DNA of 19,794 nt from Cloacimonetes bacterium UBA3541. GTDB taxonomy: Bacteria; Cloacimonadota; Cloacimonadia; Cloacimonadales; Cloacimonadaceae. The stretch covers positions 1-19,794 of the forward strand of contig DFOM01000043.1 of NCBI GenBank assembly GCA_002376725.1. The letters are read 5' to 3'. Below, in pieces: positions 1 to 7,074 of this stretch (its first letter is position 1; each line of letters starts with the position of its first letter). Position numbers and translations under genes: made by a program. The notes below the pieces were generated by a model. That model worked only from the letters and a program-made list of their open reading frames with translations, was not told the DNA's origin and searched no databases.

Positions 1-4
1 CCTA

Positions 5-55
5 CTTGACTCTCTCTTAGCTAATTAGCTAAGAAAGAGACAGGAGCGAGTCAAG
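5..55. repeat. nested palindrome at left edge
   Basis: Positions 11-24 pair with 25-38 with one mismatch, forming a long AT-centred palindrome around TTAGCTAATTAGCTAA. The outer bases CTTGACTC (5-12) are also complementary to GAGTCAAG (48-55). A two-tier hairpin or cruciform is possible. No T-run follows on the plus strand, so it is not a typical Rho-independent terminator, although it could end a gene lying left of the window. Function unknown. Confidence 0.45.
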
Positions 56-100
56 AGAGAGTAAAAATATTTATTAGAAAAAAGAAATAAAGGTTAATAA

Positions 101-217
101 ATGAGGCTGTTACCTAGAAATACGGTTTTTAGTGAGATTATGGAATTCATATTAGTAATATTTATCTTTAATTCATATTCTGTTAGTTATTCACTCCATT
201 TCTTTCAGTTACTTTAA
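101..217 (+). CDS. possible small hydrophobic ORF (38 aa)
   Basis: A 38-codon ATG ORF with AAAGG about 8 bases upstream of the start. The predicted product begins MRLLPRNTVF and has a hydrophobic stretch rich in I, F, L and V (about residues 15-25), so it could be a single-pass membrane peptide. It lies in otherwise non-coding AT-rich DNA, where ORFs of this length and composition arise by chance. No family is recognised. Conservation in relatives would be needed before treating it as a gene. Confidence 0.15.
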   Translation: MRLLPRNTVFSEIMEFILVIFIFNSYSVSYSLHFFQLL

Positions 218-281
218 AAAATAAGCAAAATTAGGGATATTTCTTCCAGTTTAAAAAGAGTAAGAATTTTTTAGAAACTAT

Positions 282-317
282 ATTATCTGGGATCTGTGAA
301 TCATTTATCCAGATAAT
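282..317. promoter_or_regulatory. inverted repeat upstream of ABC-F gene
   Basis: A perfect 9-base inverted repeat, ATTATCTGG (282-290) and CCAGATAAT (309-317), is separated by 18 bases. It lies about 135 bases before the ABC-F start and upstream of the candidate -10 box. It could be an operator for a dimeric regulator or the stem of an RNA hairpin. No T-run follows, so it is not a simple terminator. The rest of 218-452 shows nothing else I can name. Confidence 0.35.
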
Positions 318-410
318 TCCAAAAACAAATCAGGCGACAAATATAAATTGACAATGACAGTATAACAGGAAAGTGGTGAATTAGTAAGCTGTTAATTTAA
401 CTAAATAGCT

Positions 411-416
411 TATAAT
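411..416 (+). promoter_or_regulatory. candidate -10 box for the plus-strand operon
   Basis: A perfect TATAAT would place the transcript start near 423, about 30 bases before the ABC-F ATG. There is no good -35 box at 16-18 bases upstream; a TTGACA at 348-353 is too far away. The assignment rests on the -10 match alone, in AT-rich DNA. Confidence 0.3.
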
Positions 417-452
417 ATCTTAGGTTGATAAGCATAAATCGGTGTAACCAAT

Positions 453-2372
453 ATGAGTCTAGTCAGAGCTTTGGATGTATCCCTTGAATTTGGAGGGAAT
501 TACATCCTCAAGAACATAAATTGCAGTGTTGAACACAATAGTAGAATTGGCTTAATTGGAGCTAATGGTTGCGGTAAAAGCTCTTTACTTAAAGTGCTAT
601 ATGGAGTGCAAACACCTACTTCTGGAAAAGTAGAAAGGGCTAAACATTGCAAAATTGCTTATCTTCCACAGGAATATCATCCTTTAGCTAATCGGATTCT
701 TCTGAAATATGTTCGTTCCTCGCGTCCTGAGCTTTTAAAATTGGAAAGGGATATAGAAATATTATCGGAAGAATTTAAGGCTAATCCTAATAAAGAACTA
801 GAAGCAGAATTAAATAAGATCATAGAGCAGTATACTTCTTTAGGCGGTTATGATTTTGATAATGAAATAAAATATGTGCTTACTTCACTAAATTTTCCCC
901 CTGAAACCTGGAACTATAGATGTGGAGAATTTAGCGGAGGAGAACTCACCAGAATAGGTCTAGCCAATGTATTATTAAGTAGGAGTGACCTAATTATGCT
1001 GGATGAACCAACTAATCATCTTGATATTGAGATGATAGGTTGGTTGGAGAAATATTTAAATAATCAGAAAACACCATTTATAGTAGTATCTCATGATCGC
1101 CAGTTTTTGGATAATACCGTTGATACTGTATGGAGCTTACGAGATAGTAATTTGACTATAACAAAAGGGAACTATAGTTCATATCGTAAAGCTGATGAGA
1201 TTGCTCAATTAACTCAGAAACGGCAATATGAGCGGCAACAAAAATATATTTTAGAGACGGAAGATTTTATTCAGAAAAATATTGCTGGTAGTCGTAGTAA
1301 TTTAGCTAAATCCAGATTGAAACAAATAGAGCGGATGGAGATAGTTAAAAGACCAGCGAAACAAAAAAATATAAAACTTTCTATAGAAGCAAATAAGCGA
1401 AGTGGAAACGATATTTATGTTCTGGAAAATGTTTCTTATGGCATATTTCCGAATAAAGAATTGGCAAGAGAGGTCAATTTAACCGTCAATTATCAAGATA
1501 GTATCTGCATTTTAGGTCCTAATAGTTGCGGTAAAACCACTTTATTAAAGATTCTTTTACAAGAGCTTGAAATTTTCAGTGGAACACTTAAAGTAGGTGC
1601 CAGTTTAGATATAGGATACTATGACCAGCAAAAGATTAATTTAGACCCTTCCCTGACTGTTCTTGATACCATCTGGCAATTAATCCCTGATGCTACTATT
1701 GGATATGTAAGAAGTTGGTTAGCTCGTTTTGGATTTTACGAAAATGATATTGATAAAAAGGTGGAACTACTGAGTGGAGGTGAAAAATCTCGTCTTTATC
1801 TTTGCCGATTAATACATACTCAACCCAATGTTCTCCTTTTGGATGAACCAACTAATCATCTTGATTTACAGATGAGCGAATCGCTTTTAGATGCCTTAAA
1901 AGCATATAATGGGACCATTATCTTTATAACCCATGACCGTTGGTTTATGAAAGGGCTGGCTACAAAATTTTGGGTATTTCGCAAACTAAAAACAGAGAAT
2001 GAATGCTATACCACTATTCAAGAATATATTGGCAACCGGGAAGAAGCCATTAATCTGGCTTTTGAAAAACCAAAAGAGACCAAAACTCCTCCCCCACCCC
2101 GAAAACGCCAAAAACGAGTAAATCCCTGGCATATGCACACTCGTCTTATCCAAATAGAAGAAAGTAACAGAGAATACGAACTTTTAAAAGAAGAACTGCA
2201 AAATATTCACTATGAACTCTCTCAATCCAGCACCTACTCTTCCGTAGAACAGGTAAAACTCTTACAAAAAAATATGAAAGAACTGGAAGAACAAATGATT
2301 CAAAAGAAAGAATTGATTGAAAAAATGGAAGAAGAGTATTTAGAATTATATTATCAATACTATGATAAATAA
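453..2372 (+). CDS. ABC-F family ATPase (Uup/YheS-like)
   Basis: A 639-residue protein with two complete ABC nucleotide-binding domains and no membrane segments, which defines the ABC-F class of ribosome-acting ATPases. Domain 1 has Walker A GANGCGKSS (about 36-44), signature SGGEL (about 160) and Walker B LIMLDEPTNHLD (about 180-191). Domain 2 has Walker A GPNSCGKTT (about 355), signature LSGGEKSR (about 440) and a second LDEPTNHLD (about 462). The inter-domain linker is charged and helical. The C-terminus is a Lys/Glu-rich coiled-coil tail of about 80 residues after a PPPPRKRQKR stretch, as in Uup- and YheS-type members. Family members adjust the ribosome, and some protect it from antibiotics; the sequence does not say which applies here. 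The ATG lacks a clear Shine-Dalgarno. It is the first gene of the plus-strand run, and its last 11 bases overlap the next gene. Confidence 0.93.
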   Translation: MSLVRALDVSLEFGGNYILKNINCSVEHNSRIGLIGANGCGKSSLLKVLYGVQTPTSGKVERAKHCKIAYLPQEYHPLANRILLKYVRSSRPELLKLERDIEILSEEFKANPNKELEAELNKIIEQYTSLGGYDFDNEIKYVLTSLNFPPETWNYRCGEFSGGELTRIGLANVLLSRSDLIMLDEPTNHLDIEMIGWLEKYLNNQKTPFIVVSHDRQFLDNTVDTVWSLRDSNLTITKGNYSSYRKADEIAQLTQKRQYERQQKYILETEDFIQKNIAGSRSNLAKSRLKQIERMEIVKRPAKQKNIKLSIEANKRSGNDIYVLENVSYGIFPNKELAREVNLTVNYQDSICILGPNSCGKTTLLKILLQELEIFSGTLKVGASLDIGYYDQQKINLDPSLTVLDTIWQLIPDATIGYVRSWLARFGFYENDIDKKVELLSGGEKSRLYLCRLIHTQPNVLLLDEPTNHLDLQMSESLLDALKAYNGTIIFITHDRWFMKGLATKFWVFRKLKTENECYTTIQEYIGNREEAINLAFEKPKETKTPPPPRKRQKRVNPWHMHTRLIQIEESNREYELLKEELQNIHYELSQSSTYSSVEQVKLLQKNMKELEEQMIQKKELIEKMEEEYLELYYQYYDK

Positions 2373-3339
2373 AAAAATTGGTTTCACTTCTTCTTTACCG
2401 GTGGAAGTAATATACGCTGCCGGACATACACCCATTGATCTTAATAATATCTTTGTTGAAGGTGCTTCTGCTGAATACATTCGTAAAGCAGAATTGAGGG
2501 GATTTCCACGCACTATCTGTGCCTGGATAAAAGGCAATTTTGCCGCTGCTCTTTCGGCTAATCTGGATGAAGTGATTGGAATTTCCCAAGGAGATTGCTC
2601 TAATGGTATATCTTTAACCGCTATGTTAGCTGAAGAAGGATTGCCTATCTATCATTTTTCCTTTCCTCAAGAACGCACTTATCCTGCTCTGGATAATGAA
2701 ATCAAAAAACTGGAAGAACACTTTGAAGTTTCCCGAAATGAAGTGATGAAGGTAAAAAAAAGATTGGATGAAATACGTGCTAAACTGATAACTCTGGATG
2801 AATGGACCTGGCAAGAAGGATTGATTACAGGTAAAGAAAATCACTATTGGCTGGTCAATTCTTCCGATTTTAGAGGTAATCCCGACCGATTTGAAGAGGA
2901 ATTATCCGCTTTTATGGAAGAAGCTTCCCAAAGAAATCCATCTATACCAGCACATCGCTGTGCCTATCTGGGTGTACCTCCTATTTATCGCGACCTCTAT
3001 GACCGAATTGAAGATCTTGGTGGTAGAGTGATTTTTAACGAAGTGCAAAGACAATTTGCTATGCCCTATCTCTCCTCTGACTTAGTAGAACAATATTTAG
3101 TTTATACCTATCCCTATGGGGTTTTTGCCCGTCTGAAAGATATCCTCTATCAATTAAATTTACGGAAAATAGATATGGTGATAAGCTACACTCAATCTTT
3201 TTGCCATCTACAGATTGATAATATTATATTGAAAAAACACATAAAACTACCCTTCTTAAATCTGGAAGGTGACAGTCCCGAAGAACTTGATAGCAGAACT
3301 CTTTTACAACTAGAAAGCTTTTTTGAGGTTTATGGATGA
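2362..3339 (+). CDS. 2-hydroxyacyl-CoA dehydratase D-component (HgdB/YjiM)-like Fe-S protein
   Basis: A 325-residue protein recognised as the 2-hydroxyacyl-CoA dehydratase/benzoyl-CoA reductase family (HGD-D type) by GFPRTICAWIKG near the N-terminus, the mid-protein HRCAYLGVPPIY and the late SYTQSFCHLQID. Four cysteines, C53, C79, C200 and C281, sit at the kinds of positions where relatives bind an iron-sulfur cluster. Classical members work as a two-subunit dehydratase fired by a separate ATP-dependent activator. Here there is only one subunit and no activator in the window, so this resembles stand-alone YjiM or double-cubane-cluster proteins more than a fermentation enzyme. At 325 residues it is shorter than those (about 380-420). 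Its start overlaps the ABC-F gene by 11 bases and its stop overlaps mnmA by 4 bases (ATGA), implying translational coupling. Substrate unknown. Confidence 0.8.
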   Translation: MINKKIGFTSSLPVEVIYAAGHTPIDLNNIFVEGASAEYIRKAELRGFPRTICAWIKGNFAAALSANLDEVIGISQGDCSNGISLTAMLAEEGLPIYHFSFPQERTYPALDNEIKKLEEHFEVSRNEVMKVKKRLDEIRAKLITLDEWTWQEGLITGKENHYWLVNSSDFRGNPDRFEEELSAFMEEASQRNPSIPAHRCAYLGVPPIYRDLYDRIEDLGGRVIFNEVQRQFAMPYLSSDLVEQYLVYTYPYGVFARLKDILYQLNLRKIDMVISYTQSFCHLQIDNIILKKHIKLPFLNLEGDSPEELDSRTLLQLESFFEVYG

Positions 3340-4415
3340 ATAAAGTGGTTGTAGCTCTAAGTGGAGGCATTGATTCTGCGGTTAGTGCTCTTCTATTAAA
3401 AGAACAAGGTTATGAAGTGGTAGGAGCTACAATGTCCTTTTGGGATAATCTTGCTCCTGCTTCCAAATGGTGTCTAGAAGGATGTTATGGACCTCAGGAA
3501 GAAAAAAATATAAGTTCCGCCAAAAGAATCTGTTCTATTCTAAATATTGAACATATGGTCATAGATTTAAGAAATGAGTTTAAAGATATAGTGCTAACTT
3601 ATTTTATTTCCAATTATATGACCGGCAAAACACCTAATCCCTGCGTCATTTGCAATGCTCAAATAAAGTTTAACGCTTTCTATGAAGGAATAAAAAAACA
3701 GGGATTAATATTTGATTTTTTTGCTACCGGTCACTATGTGCGTAAAAGCTATAATAATGATTTACAACGCTGGCAGATACTTAAGGGAAAAGATTCGCTC
3801 AAGGACCAGTCCTATTTTCTCTGTTTATTGAATCAGGGACAAATAAGTAAAACTCTTTTCCCACTTGGTGAAAAGACCAAAGAAGAAATAAAACAAATTG
3901 CTCTAGATAACGGTCTGGGATTTCTTAAAGAACGAGAAGAAAGCCAGGATTTTATTGATGCTTCCGTTTATCCTTATCTCTTTCCAGATGAAGCTTTTAT
4001 ACCGGGCGACATAGTAGATATCAACGGAAAGGTTATAGGACAACATCAAGGTTTAGTAAATTACACTATAGGACAACGAAAACATATAGGAATAAGCGGA
4101 ATGAGTGAACCTTATTATGTGGTTGGAATTGATGCTGAGCATAATAGATTAATTGTAGGCACCCAAGATGAACTCTATAGGGATAGCCTTATGGCAAGAG
4201 ATATAAACTGGGTTTCAATTTACGGTTTAAAAGAAGAAATAAGAGCAGAAACTAAGATAAGATTGGCTCATAATGCTGCCTTAGGAACTTTGAAACCCTT
4301 ATCTGACAACAGAGTAGAAGTGCTGTTTGATGAACCTCAATTATCTGTAACTCCTGGACAATTTGCTGTTTTTTATCAAAGTGATTTGCTGCTAGGAGGA
4401 GGAGTGATAGAATAA
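3336..4415 (+). CDS. mnmA: tRNA-specific 2-thiouridylase MnmA
   Basis: A 359-residue cytoplasmic enzyme that adds sulfur at position 2 of the wobble uridine (U34) of tRNA-Lys, -Glu and -Gln, using ATP to adenylate the base. Family marks: PP-loop LSGGIDSAVSAL (about 8-19), TPNPCVICNAQIKF (C103 and C106; C106 aligns with the conserved catalytic Cys), GHYVR, KDQSYFL and the late YTIGQRKHIGI. The second catalytic cysteine, normally in a SQEICF or STGICF motif, is absent: here the stretch reads ESQDFID with Ile207 at the expected place. Extra cysteines C46, C50 (WCLEGCYG) and C66 occur in the N-terminal domain. It overlaps the preceding Fe-S protein by 4 bases and the next gene by one (TAATG). The function call is firm; the sulfur-transfer mechanism may differ from the E. 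coli enzyme. Confidence 0.93.
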   Translation: MNKVVVALSGGIDSAVSALLLKEQGYEVVGATMSFWDNLAPASKWCLEGCYGPQEEKNISSAKRICSILNIEHMVIDLRNEFKDIVLTYFISNYMTGKTPNPCVICNAQIKFNAFYEGIKKQGLIFDFFATGHYVRKSYNNDLQRWQILKGKDSLKDQSYFLCLLNQGQISKTLFPLGEKTKEEIKQIALDNGLGFLKEREESQDFIDASVYPYLFPDEAFIPGDIVDINGKVIGQHQGLVNYTIGQRKHIGISGMSEPYYVVGIDAEHNRLIVGTQDELYRDSLMARDINWVSIYGLKEEIRAETKIRLAHNAALGTLKPLSDNRVEVLFDEPQLSVTPGQFAVFYQSDLLLGGGVIE

Positions 4416-4750
4416 TGTATTATTTTTTAAAGGTTATTATTTCTGCTGGTTTGATTGTTTTAATAAGTGAGGTTTCCAAACGAAGTACCTTTATTGGTGC
4501 CATATTTGCCTCAATTCCCCTGGTATCTTTTTTGGCTATTCTCTGGATTTATATTGAGACCAAAGATACGGTAAAAATTGCAGAACTCTCAATTGATATT
4601 TTCTGGCTAGTCCTGCCTTCACTGCTTTTCTTTATCCTCTTTCCTATTCTTCTCCGACGAAACTGGAATTTCTTTCTTGCTTTTATCCTTTCTACTGCAG
4701 TGATGGTAGCTGGTTATTTTTTAATGACCTGGCTGCTAAAATCGCGTTAA
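4415..4750 (+). CDS. small integral membrane protein, DUF3147-like
   Basis: A 111-residue, very hydrophobic protein with about four predicted membrane segments (roughly residues 4-18, 24-46, 61-78 and 86-107) separated by short charged loops (SKRST, ETKD, RRN). Size and the early EVSKRSTFIGAIFASIPLVS pattern fit the DUF3147 family of bacterial inner-membrane proteins of unknown role. Its ATG shares one base with the mnmA stop, so it is part of the same transcript. No catalytic residues are evident, and the neighbours do not reveal a job. Confidence 0.7.
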   Translation: MYYFLKVIISAGLIVLISEVSKRSTFIGAIFASIPLVSFLAILWIYIETKDTVKIAELSIDIFWLVLPSLLFFILFPILLRRNWNFFLAFILSTAVMVAGYFLMTWLLKSR

Positions 4751-4834
4751 CCCAATGTCAGAACTCACTTTTTTATTAATTCAAAGAGAGAGAATACACT
4801 CACAAAATCAGAACTTTATGATTGACATAAAGAC

Positions 4835-5803
4835 TTGAGCCAAAACTATGTTCATATGATTAAAGTCAAATGGGAAAATCATCAAATAGCAAAGGATACA
4901 AAACTACCATCTGGCTGGGTATTTTTTTGCTTTAAAAAGGAAGACCTTACTCTTTGGTGTGGTTTTACGCCTAATATAAAACAGCGTTTAAATAATATCA
5001 GCAGAAAAGCAGATCAGGATGAATCCGTAAAAACTGCCTCGCTTACTGCTGAATATGTAGAAATCACCCCTTATTCTCGTTCCTTAGATGCTTTATTTCA
5101 CTATAAGGTCTTTGTTCAGGAGAATAATCCACCTTTCCAGGATATAACTGCTCCCTGGAGAGAATATGTTTATCTTGCTCTGGATGCCTATCGCTTTCCC
5201 TTTATAACCATTCAATCCGATACGAACGAAGATTGGACTTATGCAGGTCCCTGGAGAAGTCGTTTCTTCTTAATGGATATAATGGATAGTATTTCACGCA
5301 TATTGAAACTTCCTTTTTGTGAGACTTCCTATCATCCCTGTGAAAAATTGGATAAAGGAATCTGTAGAGGTTATTGTGAAGCCCTGAATGATGAAAATGA
5401 GGTGGAAGATCAAGAACTGTTAGATAGATTAGAATCTCTCCTCTGGGAAGCCTATCTTCATCCTGATAATGGTATATTGGAATTGCTCACTCAAGAGAAA
5501 GAAAAATATTTCAATGAACTGGAATTTGATAAGGAAGACCTTATTAATAGGGAAGTTGAGAACTTTGCCCGATATAGAGATTGGCTAAAATTCCTTTATA
5601 TAACCAAGACCTTATCTTATAAAATGGAAGATTTTGGGGTAGAAAATGGTTTGCTCAGCTGGTGTAAATTTAAAGATAAAATCTATACATTTCCAACAGA
5701 GCAATTTTATTATAGACCGAATGAGAAATTAGCCATTAATTTAACTAAAACGGATGAAGCAAGATTACTTTATGAATACTATACACAACATTATAAAGGA
5801 TAA
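4835..5803 (+). CDS. UvrC N-terminal-half / Cho-like GIY-YIG protein
   Basis: 322 residues from a TTG start; an in-frame ATG at 4856 would give 315, and neither has a clear ribosome site. Residues about 25-55 resemble a UvrC GIY-YIG nuclease core but are degenerate: GWV replaces GIY, WCG replaces YIG, while the conserved Arg (R51, in IKQRL) is kept. The following YAGPWRSRFFLMDIMD matches UvrC's GPFPS region. Cysteines C162, C169, C177 and C181 form a cluster whose last three have the C-x7-C-x3-C spacing of the UvrC Fe-S site, in HPCEKLDKGICRGYC. The UvrC RNase H-like nuclease and HhH domains are absent, so the layout is like E. coli Cho. It probably acts on, or only binds, damaged DNA; nuclease activity is uncertain. 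It lies 84 bases after the membrane-protein gene and 3 bases before purC. Confidence 0.72.
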   Translation: MSQNYVHMIKVKWENHQIAKDTKLPSGWVFFCFKKEDLTLWCGFTPNIKQRLNNISRKADQDESVKTASLTAEYVEITPYSRSLDALFHYKVFVQENNPPFQDITAPWREYVYLALDAYRFPFITIQSDTNEDWTYAGPWRSRFFLMDIMDSISRILKLPFCETSYHPCEKLDKGICRGYCEALNDENEVEDQELLDRLESLLWEAYLHPDNGILELLTQEKEKYFNELEFDKEDLINREVENFARYRDWLKFLYITKTLSYKMEDFGVENGLLSWCKFKDKIYTFPTEQFYYRPNEKLAINLTKTDEARLLYEYYTQHYKG

Positions 5804-5806
5804 GCT

Positions 5807-6688
5807 ATGTATGAAATATTAAGTAAGTTACCAATTGTTAAACAAAGTCGTCAGGGAAAAGTTAGAGATATGTATGACTTAGGAGAAACCGTTTTAATGG
5901 TAACCAGTGACCGCATATCTGCCTTTGATGTAGTCTTCCCTGAGCCAATACCAGGAAAAGGAATAATACTCAATCAGATTGCTGCCTATGTTTTTAAAAA
6001 TACTTCCGGTATCGTTCCTAATCATTTTATTACTGATAAGATGGAAGAATATCCTGCAGATTTTCAGCCTTATAAAGATTACCTTGAAGATAGAAGTATG
6101 CTGGTAACAAAACTAAGAATGATACCAGTAGAATGCATAGTAAGAGGTTACCTAACTGGTTCTGCCTGGAATGAATATAACTATTCAGGTACCATTGGAG
6201 GTGAACCTATGCCTCCTGATTTGAAAGAGAATCAAAAACTTCCTCAACCTATTTTTACTCCTTCGGTAAAGGTCTCTGAAGGACATGATATAAATATTAG
6301 TTATCAAGAACTGCTCAATCATATGGACCAATTTATAGCTGAATTTCTGAGAGATAAATCTCTGGCACTTTATGATTATGGTCATAATTATTTATTATCT
6401 AAAGGAATAATTTTAGCTGATACCAAATTTGAATTTGGTACTAAAGAAGGAGCAATATTTTTAGCTGATGAGGCACTCACACCTGATTCTTCCCGTTTTT
6501 GGGACCTGGAAGCTTATAATTCTGGGAAAGGTGCTCTCAGCTTTGATAAACAAATAGTGCGTGATTATCTAGAAAGTATCGGATGGAATAAACGACCTCC
6601 CGCTCCTCATTTACCTTCCGAAATAATTGAACAGACTTTAGCTAAGTATCGTGAAATCTGCGATATCTTTTTAGGAGATCATAGTTAA
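5807..6688 (+). CDS. purC: phosphoribosylaminoimidazole-succinocarboxamide synthase (SAICAR synthetase)
   Basis: A 293-residue cytosolic enzyme that joins aspartate to CAIR with ATP in de novo purine synthesis. Conserved blocks are plain: GKVRDMYDL (about 18-26, nucleotide-binding region), SDRISAFDVV, VECIVRGYLTGSAWNEY, KVSEGHDINIS, LADTKFEFG and DEALTPDSSRFW. The length matches the longer (ADE1-type) PurC rather than the roughly 237-residue E. coli form. AAAGGATAA precedes the ATG as a reasonable ribosome site. It sits 3 bases after the UvrC-like gene and 2 bases before the response regulator. No other purine gene is in the window, so its position here reflects transcription rather than a pathway cluster. 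Confidence 0.96.
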   Translation: MYEILSKLPIVKQSRQGKVRDMYDLGETVLMVTSDRISAFDVVFPEPIPGKGIILNQIAAYVFKNTSGIVPNHFITDKMEEYPADFQPYKDYLEDRSMLVTKLRMIPVECIVRGYLTGSAWNEYNYSGTIGGEPMPPDLKENQKLPQPIFTPSVKVSEGHDINISYQELLNHMDQFIAEFLRDKSLALYDYGHNYLLSKGIILADTKFEFGTKEGAIFLADEALTPDSSRFWDLEAYNSGKGALSFDKQIVRDYLESIGWNKRPPAPHLPSEIIEQTLAKYREICDIFLGDHS

Positions 6689-6690
6689 AT

Positions 6691-7074
6691 ATGATAACAA
6701 TTGGTATTGTTGATGATGAAGAAGAACTGGTAGAAAATTTAATACTACAGCTTAAACAGATAAAACCTGATTGGAATATAATTGGATTTAGCAATGGAAT
6801 GGATGCTCTTAAAGAGATTATCGCAGGAAATATTGATTTAGTTGTAACTGATATTGCAATGCCCGATATGGATGGTTATGAACTTTTCTGGAGAATTAAA
6901 GACTACAATCCCAAAATTCCAGTAATAATGATTACTGGTTTCGGTTATGACCCTAACCATGTGTTGGTTAGAGCTAAATCAGATGGTTTACAGGAAATTC
7001 TTTACAAGCCCTTTAAAACTGATAAATTGATAGAAATCATAGATAAACAAATAAAGTCCAATAAGATAAATTGA
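6691..7074 (+). CDS. single-domain response regulator (CheY-like receiver)
   Basis: 127 residues forming one receiver domain with no output domain. The acidic pocket is D8, D9 and E10, the phospho-acceptor is D54 in VVTDIAMPDMDGYE, the switch Thr is T82 in MITGFG, and the conserved Lys is K106 in YKPF. All catalytic residues are present, so it should accept phosphate from a histidine kinase or phosphorelay. None is encoded here, so its partner is elsewhere. It starts 2 bases after purC, and its stop overlaps the TTG start of lpxK. Placement between metabolic genes gives no direct hint of its target. Confidence 0.9.
   Translation: MITIGIVDDEEELVENLILQLKQIKPDWNIIGFSNGMDALKEIIAGNIDLVVTDIAMPDMDGYELFWRIKDYNPKIPVIMITGFGYDPNHVLVRAKSDGLQEILYKPFKTDKLIEIIDKQIKSNKIN

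Noticed and set aside
348..366. TTGACA followed by TATAAC as a promoter
   Set aside because: The spacing is only 7 bases, too short for a sigma70 promoter.
4822..4860. TTGACA plus TATGAT before the UvrC-like gene
   Set aside because: The spacing is 27 bases, and the -10 would lie inside the coding start, so a real promoter is unlikely.
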